64,000 nucleotides of DNA from Paralvinella palmiformis (GCA_025642065.1 JAODUP010001136.1:56001-120000), one strand, 5' to 3'; counted from the stretch's first letter, positions 36,771-47,760 are shown. Numbers and translations are program-made. Notes: generated by a model not told the origin, from the sequence alone.

Positions 36771-37079
36771 GCCTTGATAAAGTATCTAGGTAGGTTTATC
36801 CCTAACTTGTCAGCTGAAACAGCAAACATACGTCATTTACTAGAAACAGATGTGGAATTCCGGTGGACATCTACACATAAAACCGAGTGGAATTATGTTA
36901 AACAGGTGATCGCGTCTGAGCCAGTTCTTAACTTTTACGATCCATCACTACCGACAATGATATCTTCAGACGCGTCCAAAGACGGCATTGGAGCTGTCCT
37001 CCTACAAGAACATGATTCTCGCTGGCACCCAGTATCATTTGCATCGCGCATAAAAAAAATCTGCTTACTAAGGCCATAG
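36771..37079 (+). pseudogene. RT connection and RNase H segment
   Basis: KYLGRFIPNLSAETANIRHLL and SSDASKDGIGAVLLQ are the standard gypsy post-RT and RNase H signatures. It ends near FASRIKK. Confidence 0.8.
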
Positions 37080-37162
37080 AATCAGGAAACGATCCATATC
37101 TTGCACTACTTAGTTACAGATCCAGTTCACTGGCATGTGGATAATCGCCCGCTGAGTTACTT

Positions 37163-37459
37163 ATGGGAAGAAAACTCCGCAACAGGATTCCCAGATTATC
37201 GGACCACATTAATGTATGTGGTTGTGGTGTTGTTAATGTAAAATTTCAAAATAGCACTTGTAGCTATTATAATAAAAGTGCTAAGGAGCTTAAACCCCTG
37301 AAGCATGGTGATATTGTGCGTATCCAGGATGATAACAACAAGTGTTGGAGTAGATTGGCACAAGTGGTCAGTTCTTCTGAAAGCCCAAGATCTTATAATG
37401 TTATTACTGAGGATGGGCACAGTTTCCGTAGGAATGGGAGACATCTCAGAAAGACCTAG
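37163..37459 (+). pseudogene. integrase C-terminal segment
   Basis: LLMGRKLRNRIP just before and within the frame, then GDIVRIQDDNNKCWSRLAQV, typical of the GPY/F-like end of gypsy integrases. The zinc-binding and DDE core are deleted between 37080 and 37160. Confidence 0.75.
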
Positions 37460-37987
37460 GAGCAATTTCATGACAAAGATGATTATGCCTCTCACTCAGA
37501 TGAGTATATTACAAGTACAACACAGCCAACATTCCAGGCAGCAGATCCTATTATGCCTGCAGTCACTCACACTGCTGGTCCAGAGACTGTAGAGCAGGCT
37601 GTAGCACGGAGACGTAGCTCCCGTCCAGTGAAAGTGACACAGATACTTATTGAACAATGTTGATAATCACATGTTGATTAGTTTATTTACTATGTATTAT
37701 ATTGATTGATTACATTGCATGATATCCAATTATCTGACATTATATAGATTAGATGTATATGAATGTTGTGAATTAGATTTTCATAGTTTATGTGCTAGCA
37801 AATTATTTAGCCATTTATCATTCAATATCTTGCATACATTATTACCATTTTAGCATTGCTATGGAAAAAACGTTGGTCTCTATATTATGATAAAATTACT
37901 GAAATATTTCCTACTTATGATGATTATAAATTGTAGATTTTGTTCCAACAAATAGAGTAATTAGCAACAGCTAACCAGTTAATATTT

Positions 37988-38001
37988 AAAACAAGGGAAG
38001 A
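37988..38001 (+). promoter_or_regulatory. polypurine tract
   Basis: AAAACAAGGGAAGA lies directly upstream of the 3' LTR, the usual plus-strand primer position. Confidence 0.7.
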
Positions 38002-38143
38002 TGTATTGTTGTTAGGAAAGTTACTTTTATATGTATTGCCACATAAGTCACCGCAGATACATTGTTATTGTAGGTGAAGTTTAGTTAATAAAAATCGGCT
38101 GGAGATATACGGCAAAACCAGATGTTGTTCACATAATAATACA
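38002..38143 (+). repeat. 3' LTR (142 bp)
   Basis: Matches 34914-35054 almost throughout; ends AATAATACA. Confidence 0.9.
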
Positions 38144-38148
38144 GCTAC
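38144..38148 (+). repeat. target-site duplication, right (GCTAC)
   Basis: Identical to the five bases before the 5' LTR. Confidence 0.9.
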
Positions 38149-38602
38149 ATTATATGATTCCCTAATATATCCGTATATTGATTGTATTGTATATCTTTAT
38201 TTGGTTCAACACATAACACTTCTATGAATAAAAGACAGACCGTGACCGGAACACAGTTCATTGCGTACATTAATCTATTATTTAAACAAATAAATATTAT
38301 TCGTTAAATTGATGAATTATATAAACACCAAAACCTCGAATTTTACTAACATCCAAACGTTGACGCCAAAATTAACCCTTTAAGGCCTAGACATATGGTA
38401 TATAATTACAAAATAAACTTCTTATAAGAAAACAATTAAGTCATTTAGTAATCAGTTTAAGATACTTATTGATTAATATTTATTATTATTTGCGGTTCCA
38501 CCAGGCCGCGCCGGGCTCTCACTTCCCATAATTTCCGCAGCTGGAGTATGTTTTCCTCGGTATTTCGTGACATGTATCCTTTTCCTGTGAAGCAGGGACT
38601 CT
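38149..38602. other. gene-free interval
   Basis: AT-rich, no gene. Confidence 0.4.
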
Positions 38603-38603
38603 G

Positions 38604-38648
<45 letters not shown>

Positions 38649-38696
38649 CACACGCACACACCACACACACAAAACACACACACACACACACACCAT

Positions 38697-38757
<61 letters not shown>
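38603..38757. repeat. (CA)n-(AT)n compound microsatellite
   Basis: CA units with small breaks to 38716, then about 20 AT units. Confidence 0.9.
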
Positions 38758-38759
<2 letters not shown>

Positions 38760-39374
38760 ACCTCGGCAAGCATATAATTTATGTTCAAATATATTCTTAA
38801 TTATATTATTTTATGATGTAAATGCATGCTGAATAAATATATCGTATCGCGCGTGTATATCTGTGTATGTATATGTTTCTATGTGATTAATTGATATAGT
38901 TTAAAATGTACAATTTTAAATAAATTGAGCTTAAGCTTATTATGATAATGCACTTGTGCCAAATATGTAGAGTTAAAATTCCTGAGTTGCTCGCGTTTGT
39001 GAGATTTTAAAAACTAGTCGTCCACAAGTCCCATATGTGTGGTAAATAAGTTTTCACGCACTCGTGTAAAACATACGATATAATGACTCCCCCCTTTTTT
39101 GGACGGTTACCGCTTATAACATTGTCAATTTAACATTTACCCATTTTATTTTTTAACAGCTCCAAATTTACATAGAATTTTAAAATAAAATCATAAACGT
39201 TTATTTGTACACATACTTGTAGTATAACTGAGTTGATATTCTGGTCAAATTATGCTAGGCCCTATATTAATATTTATCGTTGTTGTAAGCATTCTCCCCT
39301 TCGCCAAGATGGTGAATACATTATGTGTTGGACATTCGAATATGTACGAGAGCGGTCTGCCAGTGGATTGAATT
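38758..39374. other. upstream region of JKAMP
   Basis: Intergenic AT-rich sequence presumed to hold the JKAMP promoter. No clear core element identified. Confidence 0.4.
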
Positions 39375-40343
39375 ATGCGCAGATTTCTGTTTTTCATACT
39401 GTCCGTTTCATTCGCAATAGCAAAAGATGCATCGGTCTCGATAAAGCCTGCTAGGTGTCCGGGACTTTACTGTGGCTGGAATGTGGACGAAAATGGCAAT
39501 CGAACAACAGCGTGCGGTGCCTGTCCCCGCGGCGCCAGGCCAAACGAGGACAAGATATGTCAGATGTGTACGGGCACTCTGACCCTCTACGACTGGCTCT
39601 ATCTCGGGTTCATGGCCATACTGTCTCCCATTTTGAACTGGTTCTTCATCGACGTCACGAATAGGAAGAAGCACCGCCTCTTGGTCATCCTCCACCTGTC
39701 GGCCTTTTTTGAGAGTTTGGCGGCCGCCGTGTGTACGGTTCTCGTTTCGAAACCCGTCGGATCTTTCAGACTGACATCATGTCCCGTCGTTCAGCTTTCG
39801 GACTGGTATACGATGCTGAAGAACCCCACGGTCGACTACACGACGACGCTGCACTGCACCCAGGAAGCGGTCTACCCTCTATATACAATTGTCATGATAT
39901 ATTATGCATTCTGTCTTGGCTGGATGCTACTGATCAGGATTGCTTTGTCCGTACATGTTGTTAACAACAAAGGCAGACGGTCCATATATGCTGCGCTTTA
40001 CTTTTTGCCCATACTGATCATCGTCCAGGCAGTGTTTGCTGGTCTGATTTACTATTCGTTCCCTTACATTCTGCTCGTGACATCGGTAATGTCCAATGCG
40101 ATTCACTTGGCCTATTTTGAAAACCAAGATATAAAATACCTGTTGAAAGAAAACTTCAGAACGGCACGGAACCTCGTCATTCTGATATTCCATTGGATAT
40201 TGCATTCATACGGGATCATTGCTGTCACGTTGCTTTCAGACCCCGGATTCCACGGCTTTTTCTTATGCCTTGTCCCATTCCCAGCTTTCTTTTATCTCAT
40301 CACAGTGAAATTCACTGATCCTAGAAAGCTGCTTTCTGTGTGA
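39375..40343 (+). CDS. JKAMP: JNK1/MAPK8-associated membrane protein (JAMP), single exon
   Basis: The 322-codon uninterrupted frame covers the whole JKAMP family length (vertebrate proteins are about 310 residues). JAMP is a multi-span ER membrane protein that recruits proteasomes and ERAD ubiquitin ligases and prolongs JNK1 signalling (known for the mammalian protein). Visible: a hydrophobic N-terminus (residues 4-16) that looks like a signal peptide, a Cys-rich luminal start (CPGLYCGW, CGACPRG, CQMC at 28-64), YDWLYLGFM (72-80), the family-diagnostic LSDWYTMLKNP (141-151) and HCTQEAVYPLYTIV (160-173), then further membrane spans to HWILHSYGII and KFTDP near the end. The start is the first Met before the hydrophobic segment. 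No intron is needed, which is unusual, and the next gene begins 102 bp downstream. Confidence 0.93.
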   Translation: MRRFLFFILSVSFAIAKDASVSIKPARCPGLYCGWNVDENGNRTTACGACPRGARPNEDKICQMCTGTLTLYDWLYLGFMAILSPILNWFFIDVTNRKKHRLLVILHLSAFFESLAAAVCTVLVSKPVGSFRLTSCPVVQLSDWYTMLKNPTVDYTTTLHCTQEAVYPLYTIVMIYYAFCLGWMLLIRIALSVHVVNNKGRRSIYAALYFLPILIIVQAVFAGLIYYSFPYILLVTSVMSNAIHLAYFENQDIKYLLKENFRTARNLVILIFHWILHSYGIIAVTLLSDPGFHGFFLCLVPFPAFFYLITVKFTDPRKLLSV

Positions 40344-40445
40344 ACTCTTGCAGTTAGACATATATTGATATAATTGTGGATAAAGGGTGAATGGTGTTAC
40401 GCTAAGTCTTGTCAGGAAGAAGTGAGTTCATGAATATTTTTAGAG
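40344..40445. other. 102-bp interval between JKAMP and the MARVEL gene
   Basis: No AATAAA is present. The end of the interval reads GAATATTTTTAG then AG-ATG, so a splice-acceptor-like TTTTTAG lies 2 bp before the next start codon. Confidence 0.6.
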
Positions 40446-43400
40446 ATGGCAGCACCATCTAATATCAGTCTCCAAATGGAACTGCCACTAGCTACGCACC
40501 GATCTGTGAATCTTCCCGAACAGCAGCCTACTGATCCCACAATAACTGGATGTAGTGATAATGTGGGGAATGAACTGAATCCAGAAAATTCAGATAAAGT
40601 GTACAGCATTATTGTTCTGAGACTTAGCTCCAAATATGCCAGAAGTGCTCCTGGTATCCTGAAGTTATGTCAAGCTGTACGTATTGTCTGTTAAAGTTGT
40701 TGTTTTCTATCTTTGTAACTGATGTTTTGGGTCATTCCATGTCAAATCGACCCAAGCATGTCACCCCACCCTTTCGGGTTTTGTTGAAAGTTGATATTTG
40801 GGGTTATTGGGGCTAAAAACATAGTCCAATTTTTAGAGAGATATAGCTCACCCGGATTTCTCAGTAACAAATTGGTCAATCTTGATGAAATAGATAATCC
40901 TAGAAAGGTAATTCTACAAGGATTCCAAAATTGGCATTGAGTAAGGTAAATATTGGTGACCTTTTGGCCTTTATTTGAACTTGAATTTGGCCATGTGGAA
41001 CAGGTTACTTTGAAATTAACTCGCCTTGAATATCTAGTGCAGCGTGTTGTCTAAACGAAATAGAAGAATTGAAGATATAATATTTCATCAATTCCATTCA
41101 GTTCCTTTTGATCAATTCCGCATCAAATGTTTTAAATAATTTTTTTTTTACCACGAATAGGTTCTCCGAGTACTTAGTTGAAATACCTACTCCGAGTAGT
41201 TTATATTCCAAGTGGGATTGTCATGGAAGAAATATTTCTGAATTAAAAAATTTAACATTGGCAAATTAATTTGTGGATTAAATTTTTCTTGGCAAGTTCC
41301 AATTCCAAATTTATAAATTCTAATTCCATTTTTTTTAAACTTCCAATTTTGGAATTGACCATCAATAAGCCTGAAGCATAATGACGTCTCAAACCAAAAC
41401 AAACCCGCCGCACTTTGCATTGTGGGGTCCGCTGAGCGATAATACCAGAATATTCCCGCCATTTTAACCTTAAACGTCAATGTTCCGGATCTGTTATAAT
41501 CATGCCAAAAACTAACTTCTGTGTACCGTTTAACTCTGCTTCGACACCGAAAAAGTCAGCACTGTTGAAAAATTGTATTCCAAAACTGAAATTCAGATTA
41601 TAACTATATGCTAATAGTTCGTCATTGCTACTTTATAAATGATAGTAAAGTGTGGTATTCAACATTGTAAACCATAGTACAATAATATTCTCTGCACATA
41701 ACAAAGACTGTTAAAATGTGGTGTTAATAGTAAATCACACTAAAATTATATTTAACGAAAAGAAGAAGAATAGAGTCCAGTATATTGATAAATTTATTAT
41801 TTATGGATATAATAATGTTGTAAATTGCACTTTATTTACCAATATTATTATCTATTATCTGATGGATAATAATATTGGTAAATTACACTTTATTTGCGCC
41901 TTTCACTGTTTCAGTCAATCCTTACGCTGACACTAATTATAGAAATTTGACTCGTAGATTGCCGTTTTGAATTAAAACTACCCAACGCTTTCTCAGCGTT
42001 TCATCCCTTGACCAACACATGCCAACTTAAATGTTTATAGGGCTTACTAGTGGCATGACAATACGGTACGCAGTTAGTTTTTGGCATGATTATAACAGAT
42101 CCGGAACATTGACGTTTAAGGTTAAAATGTCGGGATTATCACGGTATTATCGCTCAGCGGACCCCCTATAAATACCACAATGCAAAGCGCGCCTGGTTTG
42201 TTTTGGTTTTTGACGTCGTCATGCAATGGGTCTATTCCGGAATCGTTTGGGCTTATACGTTGTGATAATTGACATTAGAGATAGAATAAAAAATCAATCT
42301 GTGGTCGATGGTAGCATTTTGTATTACGAACTGGTTACGTATCTGATCATCGGAACCCCGTACCTCAGCATTATAGGTCCGAGCACTCGATGCGCATGCG
42401 CTTATTATTCCTTGATTGCTATTACTTCCGCTCAAAGATGGCGGCCGAGCATGTAGTAGTTGTATTTGGGTTGAAAGTAGAAGATGCTTTTGATAGTTTT
42501 GAAGAGTTACAAACAAAAATCAAAGAAATAGATGATCGGTAGAACAGCCGTGCAGCTTTACAAATAATTGGGTTTCCTAGGTGTCCTAGGAATCCTGGAA
42601 TATAATAAATTCATTTTCCGGTCCTGGAAATGTCTTTGAATTTGACCAAATCTGAAAATCTCATGGATAAAATACTGCCTTTGGAAAAACCCTTAAAATA
42701 AAAAAAAAGTGAATAAATAGTATACCTGTAGAAAATAATATTTCCTTGGCTGCGGGAACCATAAAATATCTAATGCATTTCTTATAATTATAAATGTCAG
42801 CTTTTCTTTTTAATCTGATTATAATGTCTATGAATAGACTTAATCTTATATCTATATTAAATGCTAGTAGCTGTAATTACAAGTGCGTTCCCGTCACTGA
42901 CATTGATGCGATCAGAAGATAAACGATCGTGAAATTGCTCAGATTTATAATATTGATGATGCACGGTTCAGATGCTGAATGCTTGGATCTTTATCACCGA
43001 CAAACACGATTCCAGTGCTCGGCTTGCTGTCCCGTGTTCGATCACCAGAAATACCCCAACTTTGCGCACACCCGTAGAGTGCTCGGATCTTTATCATCAA
43101 TGAACACGATTCCGATGGTCGGATACGTAACAGCAGCCTTTGTATTACTCTCTGCATCAGAAATTCGTCTTATATTCAAAAAAGAATTCTGTAATAATGT
43201 TAGATCCATACTGTAGATTTACATACTTGATATCTAGCAGTAGCATATTGATTTGTATTTGTAAACATTTTCTTCAGATGTTTGTGTTGGTGGCTTTAAT
43301 ATTTCTAACTACCGCAGAACCTGGATTTGCTGGCTATCTTCTGCTCCCGTTGGACTGGCATCTTCGTATATTTGTCTTCGTTGCTGTGTTCTGTTTTGTA

Positions 43401-46346
43401 TTCAGCCTGGCATCTTATGTGGTTCACGTATATAGACTTAAGGATACTCTGCGCATTGATTGGAATAAATTTGTAAGTGGCATTTTCTACTTTCGGTTTT
43501 CTGTGCATTAAGTTTTTGTCAATTTTAAGAGGTAACTATTTGTAGATCTTTTTTATTATATGTGCAATTTATGCTGCCGTGGTTTGTTATTTTTAAGGAA
43601 GGTATCACAGATTTTAATGTCTTCTGAGAGTTTTACACACGTAACACGAATAATTGATATGTTTATAATGAACTGTTATTGATGGAAACATTCAACAAGA
43701 TTAATATCGAATGGAGCCTTGGTTAAAAATGTTAAGGTATGGACTAGGATTGGAATGTGATCAATTTTGCAATAAAAGTTGAATTTTTTTGACACTGATA
43801 TTCATTAGCTACAAAATACATATGTTTGAGCAGCTGATGGCTTGAGTCCTTGGTATTTTGGATGTGATGATGATGATGATGATTGATGTTTTACGGCCAC
43901 TTTTGTGCACATGATAGGCTAAATGGGCTGAGCGACTTCCAAAGGTAATGAGACAAAGTCAAAGACAAAACGACCTTCAGATATGCCCACGCCAGGATTC
44001 AAACACGGGTGGTAGTGATCTGTGGTCCAGCACACTACTGCTAGACCACGGAGGCAGCCTGGTATTTTGCATGTAACTTGTAAGTTGTGAGATGCTCAGA
44101 GAGAAATGCTTGCTTGAAAGTTGAAGCATTTGATGATGATGGCTTTGAGAGCTGGTGACTGAAGCTTGAGATGGTTAAGAAGTAACAGCCACCTCACATG
44201 CTGAAGCCAGCTAAGCATTGTTGGCTTGGCAACAATCGACCCTTTTTTTGTAAATTTCGTCATCTGTTTGTCATTTAGCTAATGAGTCGTTCTGTGCATG
44301 TGGTAAGCCAGGCACATAGCTTATAATGGTTTTGAAAGTTCTTTTGCACTTCCACTATGTGCTTCAAGGTAGACTGTATAGTGAGGACTTCACCCAACAA
44401 GTTGAGCCAGTAAATGGAACAGCCATATACTGTGAAGTCTGGATTGTCCTCTTGTAAGGCATCATGCATCCGTTCCATGTTTTTGGTCTTGCTACTAGAT
44501 ATTCCTGGCGCAGAACAGTTGTATATCTCTGGCTTTGTTGGAGACTTCCTTACATAAGGCCTTATAGTTGTCGCTAATCTTCGACATGGATCCGTTAGGA
44601 TGACTGTCTAGTTTATATGATTTTCCCTCGACCGACTAGCGATGATGGACTTGTTGTGACAGTTACTCCAGCCATCTCGTACAAGTATGCCTCTCTTGCC
44701 ATCGATGAGTTTCTTCACATCACCTTGAAGTTAATCATATACCGTGTTGAGAAATTTCCAGCTCAGTTTGTTTGTGACTTGGCAGCTGATATCCTGTTAA
44801 ATCTTGAATGATCAGTAATATTGAACAGAATTTAAGAATGTGAAAAATAACCATCATAAAAAGCTATCGAGGCATTTTATTGTTCTGGAGTAAATACATT
44901 TGTCTAAATTGTTTTACAATCTTTCTTCCAGGATTTCATCATGTATTGTCTGCAGTGTTTTGGCTTGTTGTTTGCATCATCAATGGTTGCCAGCACTGTT
45001 GGTTACTATGATGCGATGATGCCACATGGAGTGTCGCCGTTAGCTAAAAAACACCTTGTCATCACTTCTGTGAGTATTGAAGAATGTCATGTCATCTGTT
45101 GATATACGATGTCATATCTGGTTCATGGCACTTTAGCGAGCTGCTGGAGAATATTACCACGGATACAATTTTAAAATTTCTAAGAGAAGCTTTTTAATAT
45201 AATTTATTTAAAGTGGGAACTTCTAGTCAATGTCTTAACCTTTAGTTAGGCAGGTCTTCTCTTTTAACAGAAATATATTTAATTATCTCTAGTCAAAACT
45301 AGTCATTATTCACCATATTTGACAAAATTATACACCCTTTTGTAAGATAAAGAATACGATTTTATCTTTTTAACAACCCTATACATCTATATACCTATGT
45401 CTTGTTTACATATTTACCATTTATACATAACAATTTACATCTTGGCTTGTACACAACTTTTATCGATGCCAGTAATCTGGCTTATTAACCTTTTAGGAAG
45501 ATTCTCTAATAAGGTTTTATTTCCAAATGTTCTAGGACACTGAATGGCCTAAATTGCACCAATGTGTCGTAAAATAGCATTCATCCATCCATCATGGTGC
45601 TTAGCTATTTTTCAGGGTTGTGACTCTTCTAGAAGAAACCTATTTCATCTGGATCATTGTAAAATGATTGGATGGGACTGGTGTCTTTTGTTGGGTGTAA
45701 TTACAATATTTTGCTAATTTACAGATCTTCATGTTAATAAAATGTCATCTTTTGCTTGCCTTCATTTTGCATATTCATTCCACAATCTTGAATTTCTTTG
45801 GAGGCATTTGTGACTAGAACAGTTAAGTCTTTAGATTCTGTGCTTAAATTTCATTTTAATTCATTGGTGACCTGCCTTTAAAAGAAAGATTTGTTTTAAT
45901 GTCCCGTGCTTACTGATCTTAGTGACCACAAAATCTCCCCAAATCAGAGGAAAAAGTGGTATTGGTTTGATGCCTAATATTTTAATTTTTTTTTTCTGTC
46001 TTGAGTTATTTGTGTGTTGGATTAATTTCTCAACTAATGTTGTGAATTTATACTGCTCTGTATTAAAAGAAACTTCCATCCACATGTGTCTGGTGTATGT
46101 TTCAATTTATTTTTAATTTCCTGGAAATGCTTTATTGTAATCCTTTTGATGTCGGTTTTCTTTTCATAGGTTTTGGGCTATGTGTCCATGTTCCTCTATG
46201 CAGGAAGCGCATACTTTTCTGGCAAGCAGTGGCACACTCTGGTACAGCAGTTTAGCCCATATCGGTTTCCATCTCAAGGGAGCTCATCTCAGCCAGAAAC
46301 GCCAACCACAGAGGCACCAAACTTGGCTGGAAATATTATTGTGTAA
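40446..46346 (+). CDS. CMTM/MAL-like four-span MARVEL-domain protein, four exons
   Basis: Exons 40446-40676, 43278-43472, 44932-45069 and 46170-46346 join at GT-AG sites, all in phase 0, to give 246 residues. The hydrophilic N-terminus (1-70) precedes four hydrophobic segments (about 71-95, 107-129, 143-163, 183-204), with charged links such as YRLKDTLRIDWNKF, and a Ser/Pro/Thr-rich C-terminal tail. This is the MARVEL arrangement of CKLF-like (CMTM) and MAL/plasmolipin proteins, which act in membrane apposition and vesicle traffic; the exact subfamily is uncertain. Intron 1 (2.6 kb) holds a fold-back element and a possible nested exon, and intron 2 holds a SINE and a hAT fragment. The gene is the upstream neighbour and likely paralogue of the gene at 51224-62662. 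Confidence 0.85.
41381..42222. mobile_element. fold-back / long-TIR element in MARVEL gene 1 intron 1
   Basis: The arm 41381-41530 is matched by the reverse complement of 42061-42222 over about 150 bp. Shared stretches include GGTCCGCTGAGCGATAATAC, AACCTTAAACGTCAATGTTC and GATCTGTTATAATCATGCCA. The spacer is about 530 bp, AT-rich and without coding content. It is a non-autonomous inverted-repeat element; its superfamily and target duplication were not resolved. Confidence 0.85.
41837..41880. repeat. perfect 16-bp-stem hairpin inside the fold-back spacer
   Basis: TACCAATATTATTATC, a 12-base loop, then its exact complement GATAATAATATTGGTA. The flanks AAATTGCACTTTATT and AAATTACACTTTATT form a direct repeat around it. 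Confidence 0.85.
42391..42401 (+). promoter_or_regulatory. NRF1-type palindrome TGCGCATGCGC
   Basis: Exact palindromic NRF1 consensus 37 bp before an AAGATGGCGGC start-codon context. The pair is typical of TATA-less animal promoters. Confidence 0.5.
42438..42538 (+). CDS. possible first coding exon of a nested gene (partial)
   Basis: ATGGCGGCC opens a frame encoding MAAEHVVVVFGLKVED and a FDSFEELQTKIKEIDD segment, with a donor GATCG|GTAGAA at 42539 before an in-frame stop at 42540. The FxSFEEL pattern resembles the start of SWIM/FAR1-like, transposase-derived zinc-finger proteins (recollection, weak). It lies in intron 1 of MARVEL gene 1. No continuation exon was found. It would end in phase 2, so it is not an alternative exon for the phase 0 exon 2 of the host gene. 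Confidence 0.3.
42563..42790. repeat. dispersed repeat, copy 1
   Basis: Matches 47993-48200: AAATTCATTTTCCGGTCCTGG / AAATTCATTTTCCAACTCCC, TGAATTTGACCAAA / TGAATTTTGCAAAA, AGTGAATAAATAGTAT / AGTGAATCAATAGTAT. Probably a non-autonomous transposon; termini not defined. Confidence 0.65.
42976..43130. repeat. direct repeat of about 43 bp, 101 bp apart
   Basis: GCTTGGATCTTTATCACCGA...ACACGATTCC at 42978 and GCTCGGATCTTTATCATCAA...ACACGATTCC at 43079, with a B-box-like GTTCGATCACC between them. It could be a decayed SINE pair. Confidence 0.5.
43866..44058 (-). repeat. SINE family A in MARVEL gene 1 intron 2
   Basis: (GATG)n tail, GTTTTACGGCCACTTTTGTG, full body and head to CACGGAGGCAGCC. Confidence 0.9.
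44278..44815 (-). pseudogene. hAT transposase internal fragment (DUF659-like)
   Basis: Minus-strand frames read LIDGKRGILVRDGWSNCHNK and then MERMHDALQEDNPDFTVYG followed by CSIYWLNLLGE, the central region of BED-type hAT transposases. One frame change and stops lie between 44480 and 44615. It sits antisense in intron 2 of MARVEL gene 1. Confidence 0.7.
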
Positions 46347-47760
46347 TTGCTCTTGTTGACAGCAATCACTGTAGTACTGCCAAGGAGATGCATCGAAGAC
46401 TTGTTTTCTTTTATCTCTGCTGAGATATAGGAGCCCTGAGGTTGCTTGTTGTCATCATTTAGCCATAACTCTCAAAGAAGTGTGATGACATGGCACTGGA
46501 GAGATAACGTTGGTTTACAAAGTTGGGCTCAGTGTGGTGAGTGAGAGTAAAATCCTTAGAGTAAGCGACAGTTGATAGTGTTTAGAGACTTGTTGGCAGT
46601 TAAACTGACCATAGCTATGCCAGTATGACCATTTAATATAATTTTGCTTCAGGTGAAACAGAATTAAATGCTAGCTGAATTCTGCTTCGATGCTTAATTG
46701 TCACTGTATATTTGGTCTTATGAAGTCTGTGATAATGGTAGTATTACTTTATTTGCTTGAATTTTGTGTAAGAGAGAGTGTGTGTGGTGTGTGTGCAATT
46801 AACTATTGATGTTTCTAATATTACACTCATTTTCTGCATTGTTCATTTTTAAAGTGATAATGCACTATGCCTAATCATAGATTGTATTATTTGAAAGAAT
46901 ATTCAGTACGTTTATTCACTCTTTAGTAGCAAATGAAACGTGTCTTTGTATCTAACATTGTTTAAGTTGTTGTAATGTGTTTAATATTTCATTTGTGTTG
47001 TGTAGCACTATTTCACTGGCCTGTGTTCCACATGTTATACATTAATTAGCACATGCATCATCTCGTTTAGATGACAAATGGTTAAACCATGTGTATAATT
47101 AATATTGGCGGTTGCAAATAATCTTTAAAACTTGTAAATATGTAATGCAACTGAAATAACATCTGTGTATGTGACAAGCGTATTTTGTGTTTGTTGTTTT
47201 GTGTTATAAATACCTCGGACTGTGTTGTTACCTCAATAATATCCCTTGTGTATTTGTATATTTTTGTACGTGCAAAACTAAAAAAAGCATCCATGTCTCT
47301 AGTTTTAACAAACTGTATGTAAACGTTTCTTTAACAATGAAAATTGGCAAGAAGGTCTGTCGCTCATTTTATATCTTTCTTTGTGGATTTCAGTGATTAT
47401 TGGGACAAGCAAATGATCCCATTTGTTATGATGATACTATTTTTATGGTTCTTTGTTTCTGCATGCATCTGTTAAGATTAAACTGCGGCTGAACATATGG
47501 CATGACAAATGGGTGTAGCAATACTGGAATGGGCTGCGGAAAATATTCTCGCACCGCTTCTAGAAAGATTCTAATAATTGCGCATTAAGTTTATTAAAAG
47601 AAGTGTTTAGAACATTTACCAACGAGTTAATACTGCTCATATCTGTATATTGCATTATTATTCGCTATAAATATAATGTTTTCCTTTCGTTCGGTGTAAT
47701 TGAGTTGGGTTTTTACTTCAAATTGTTTATCATGACTGAATAAAAAGATGACATTTTCTC
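46347..47760 (+). other. 3' UTR of MARVEL gene 1
   Basis: Non-coding sequence following the stop codon; the first clear AATAAA is at 47739-47744 (GACTGAATAAAAAGATG). Confidence 0.55.
47739..47744 (+). terminator. polyadenylation signal AATAAA
   Basis: Canonical hexamer 1.4 kb after the MARVEL gene 1 stop codon. Confidence 0.5.

Larger units (their letters stand above)
34914..38143 (+). mobile_element. Ty3/gypsy LTR retrotransposon, internally deleted
   Basis: About 3.2 kb, bounded by near-identical direct repeats (34914-35054 and 38002-38143) that start TG and end CA. Both sides are flanked by the 5-bp target duplication GCTAC (34909-34913, 38144-38148). Gag with two zinc knuckles, protease, RT, RNase H and integrase C-terminal pieces follow in gypsy order. 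The central RT and most of integrase are missing, and there are frameshifts, so it cannot be autonomous. The very short LTRs recall Mag-clade elements such as bivalve Steamer (comparison from memory). Confidence 0.95.

Noticed and set aside
40440..40470. MARVEL gene 1 start codon region derived from SINE family C (both contain GGCAGC-CCAT-TAA)
   Set aside because: Similarity covers only about 24 bp without the rest of the SINE; likely chance.
42929..43277. Upstream extension of MARVEL gene 1 exon 2
   Set aside because: A strong acceptor (TTTTCTTCAG) lies at 43268-43277 and the extension encodes part of a direct repeat; exon 1 joins in phase at 43278.
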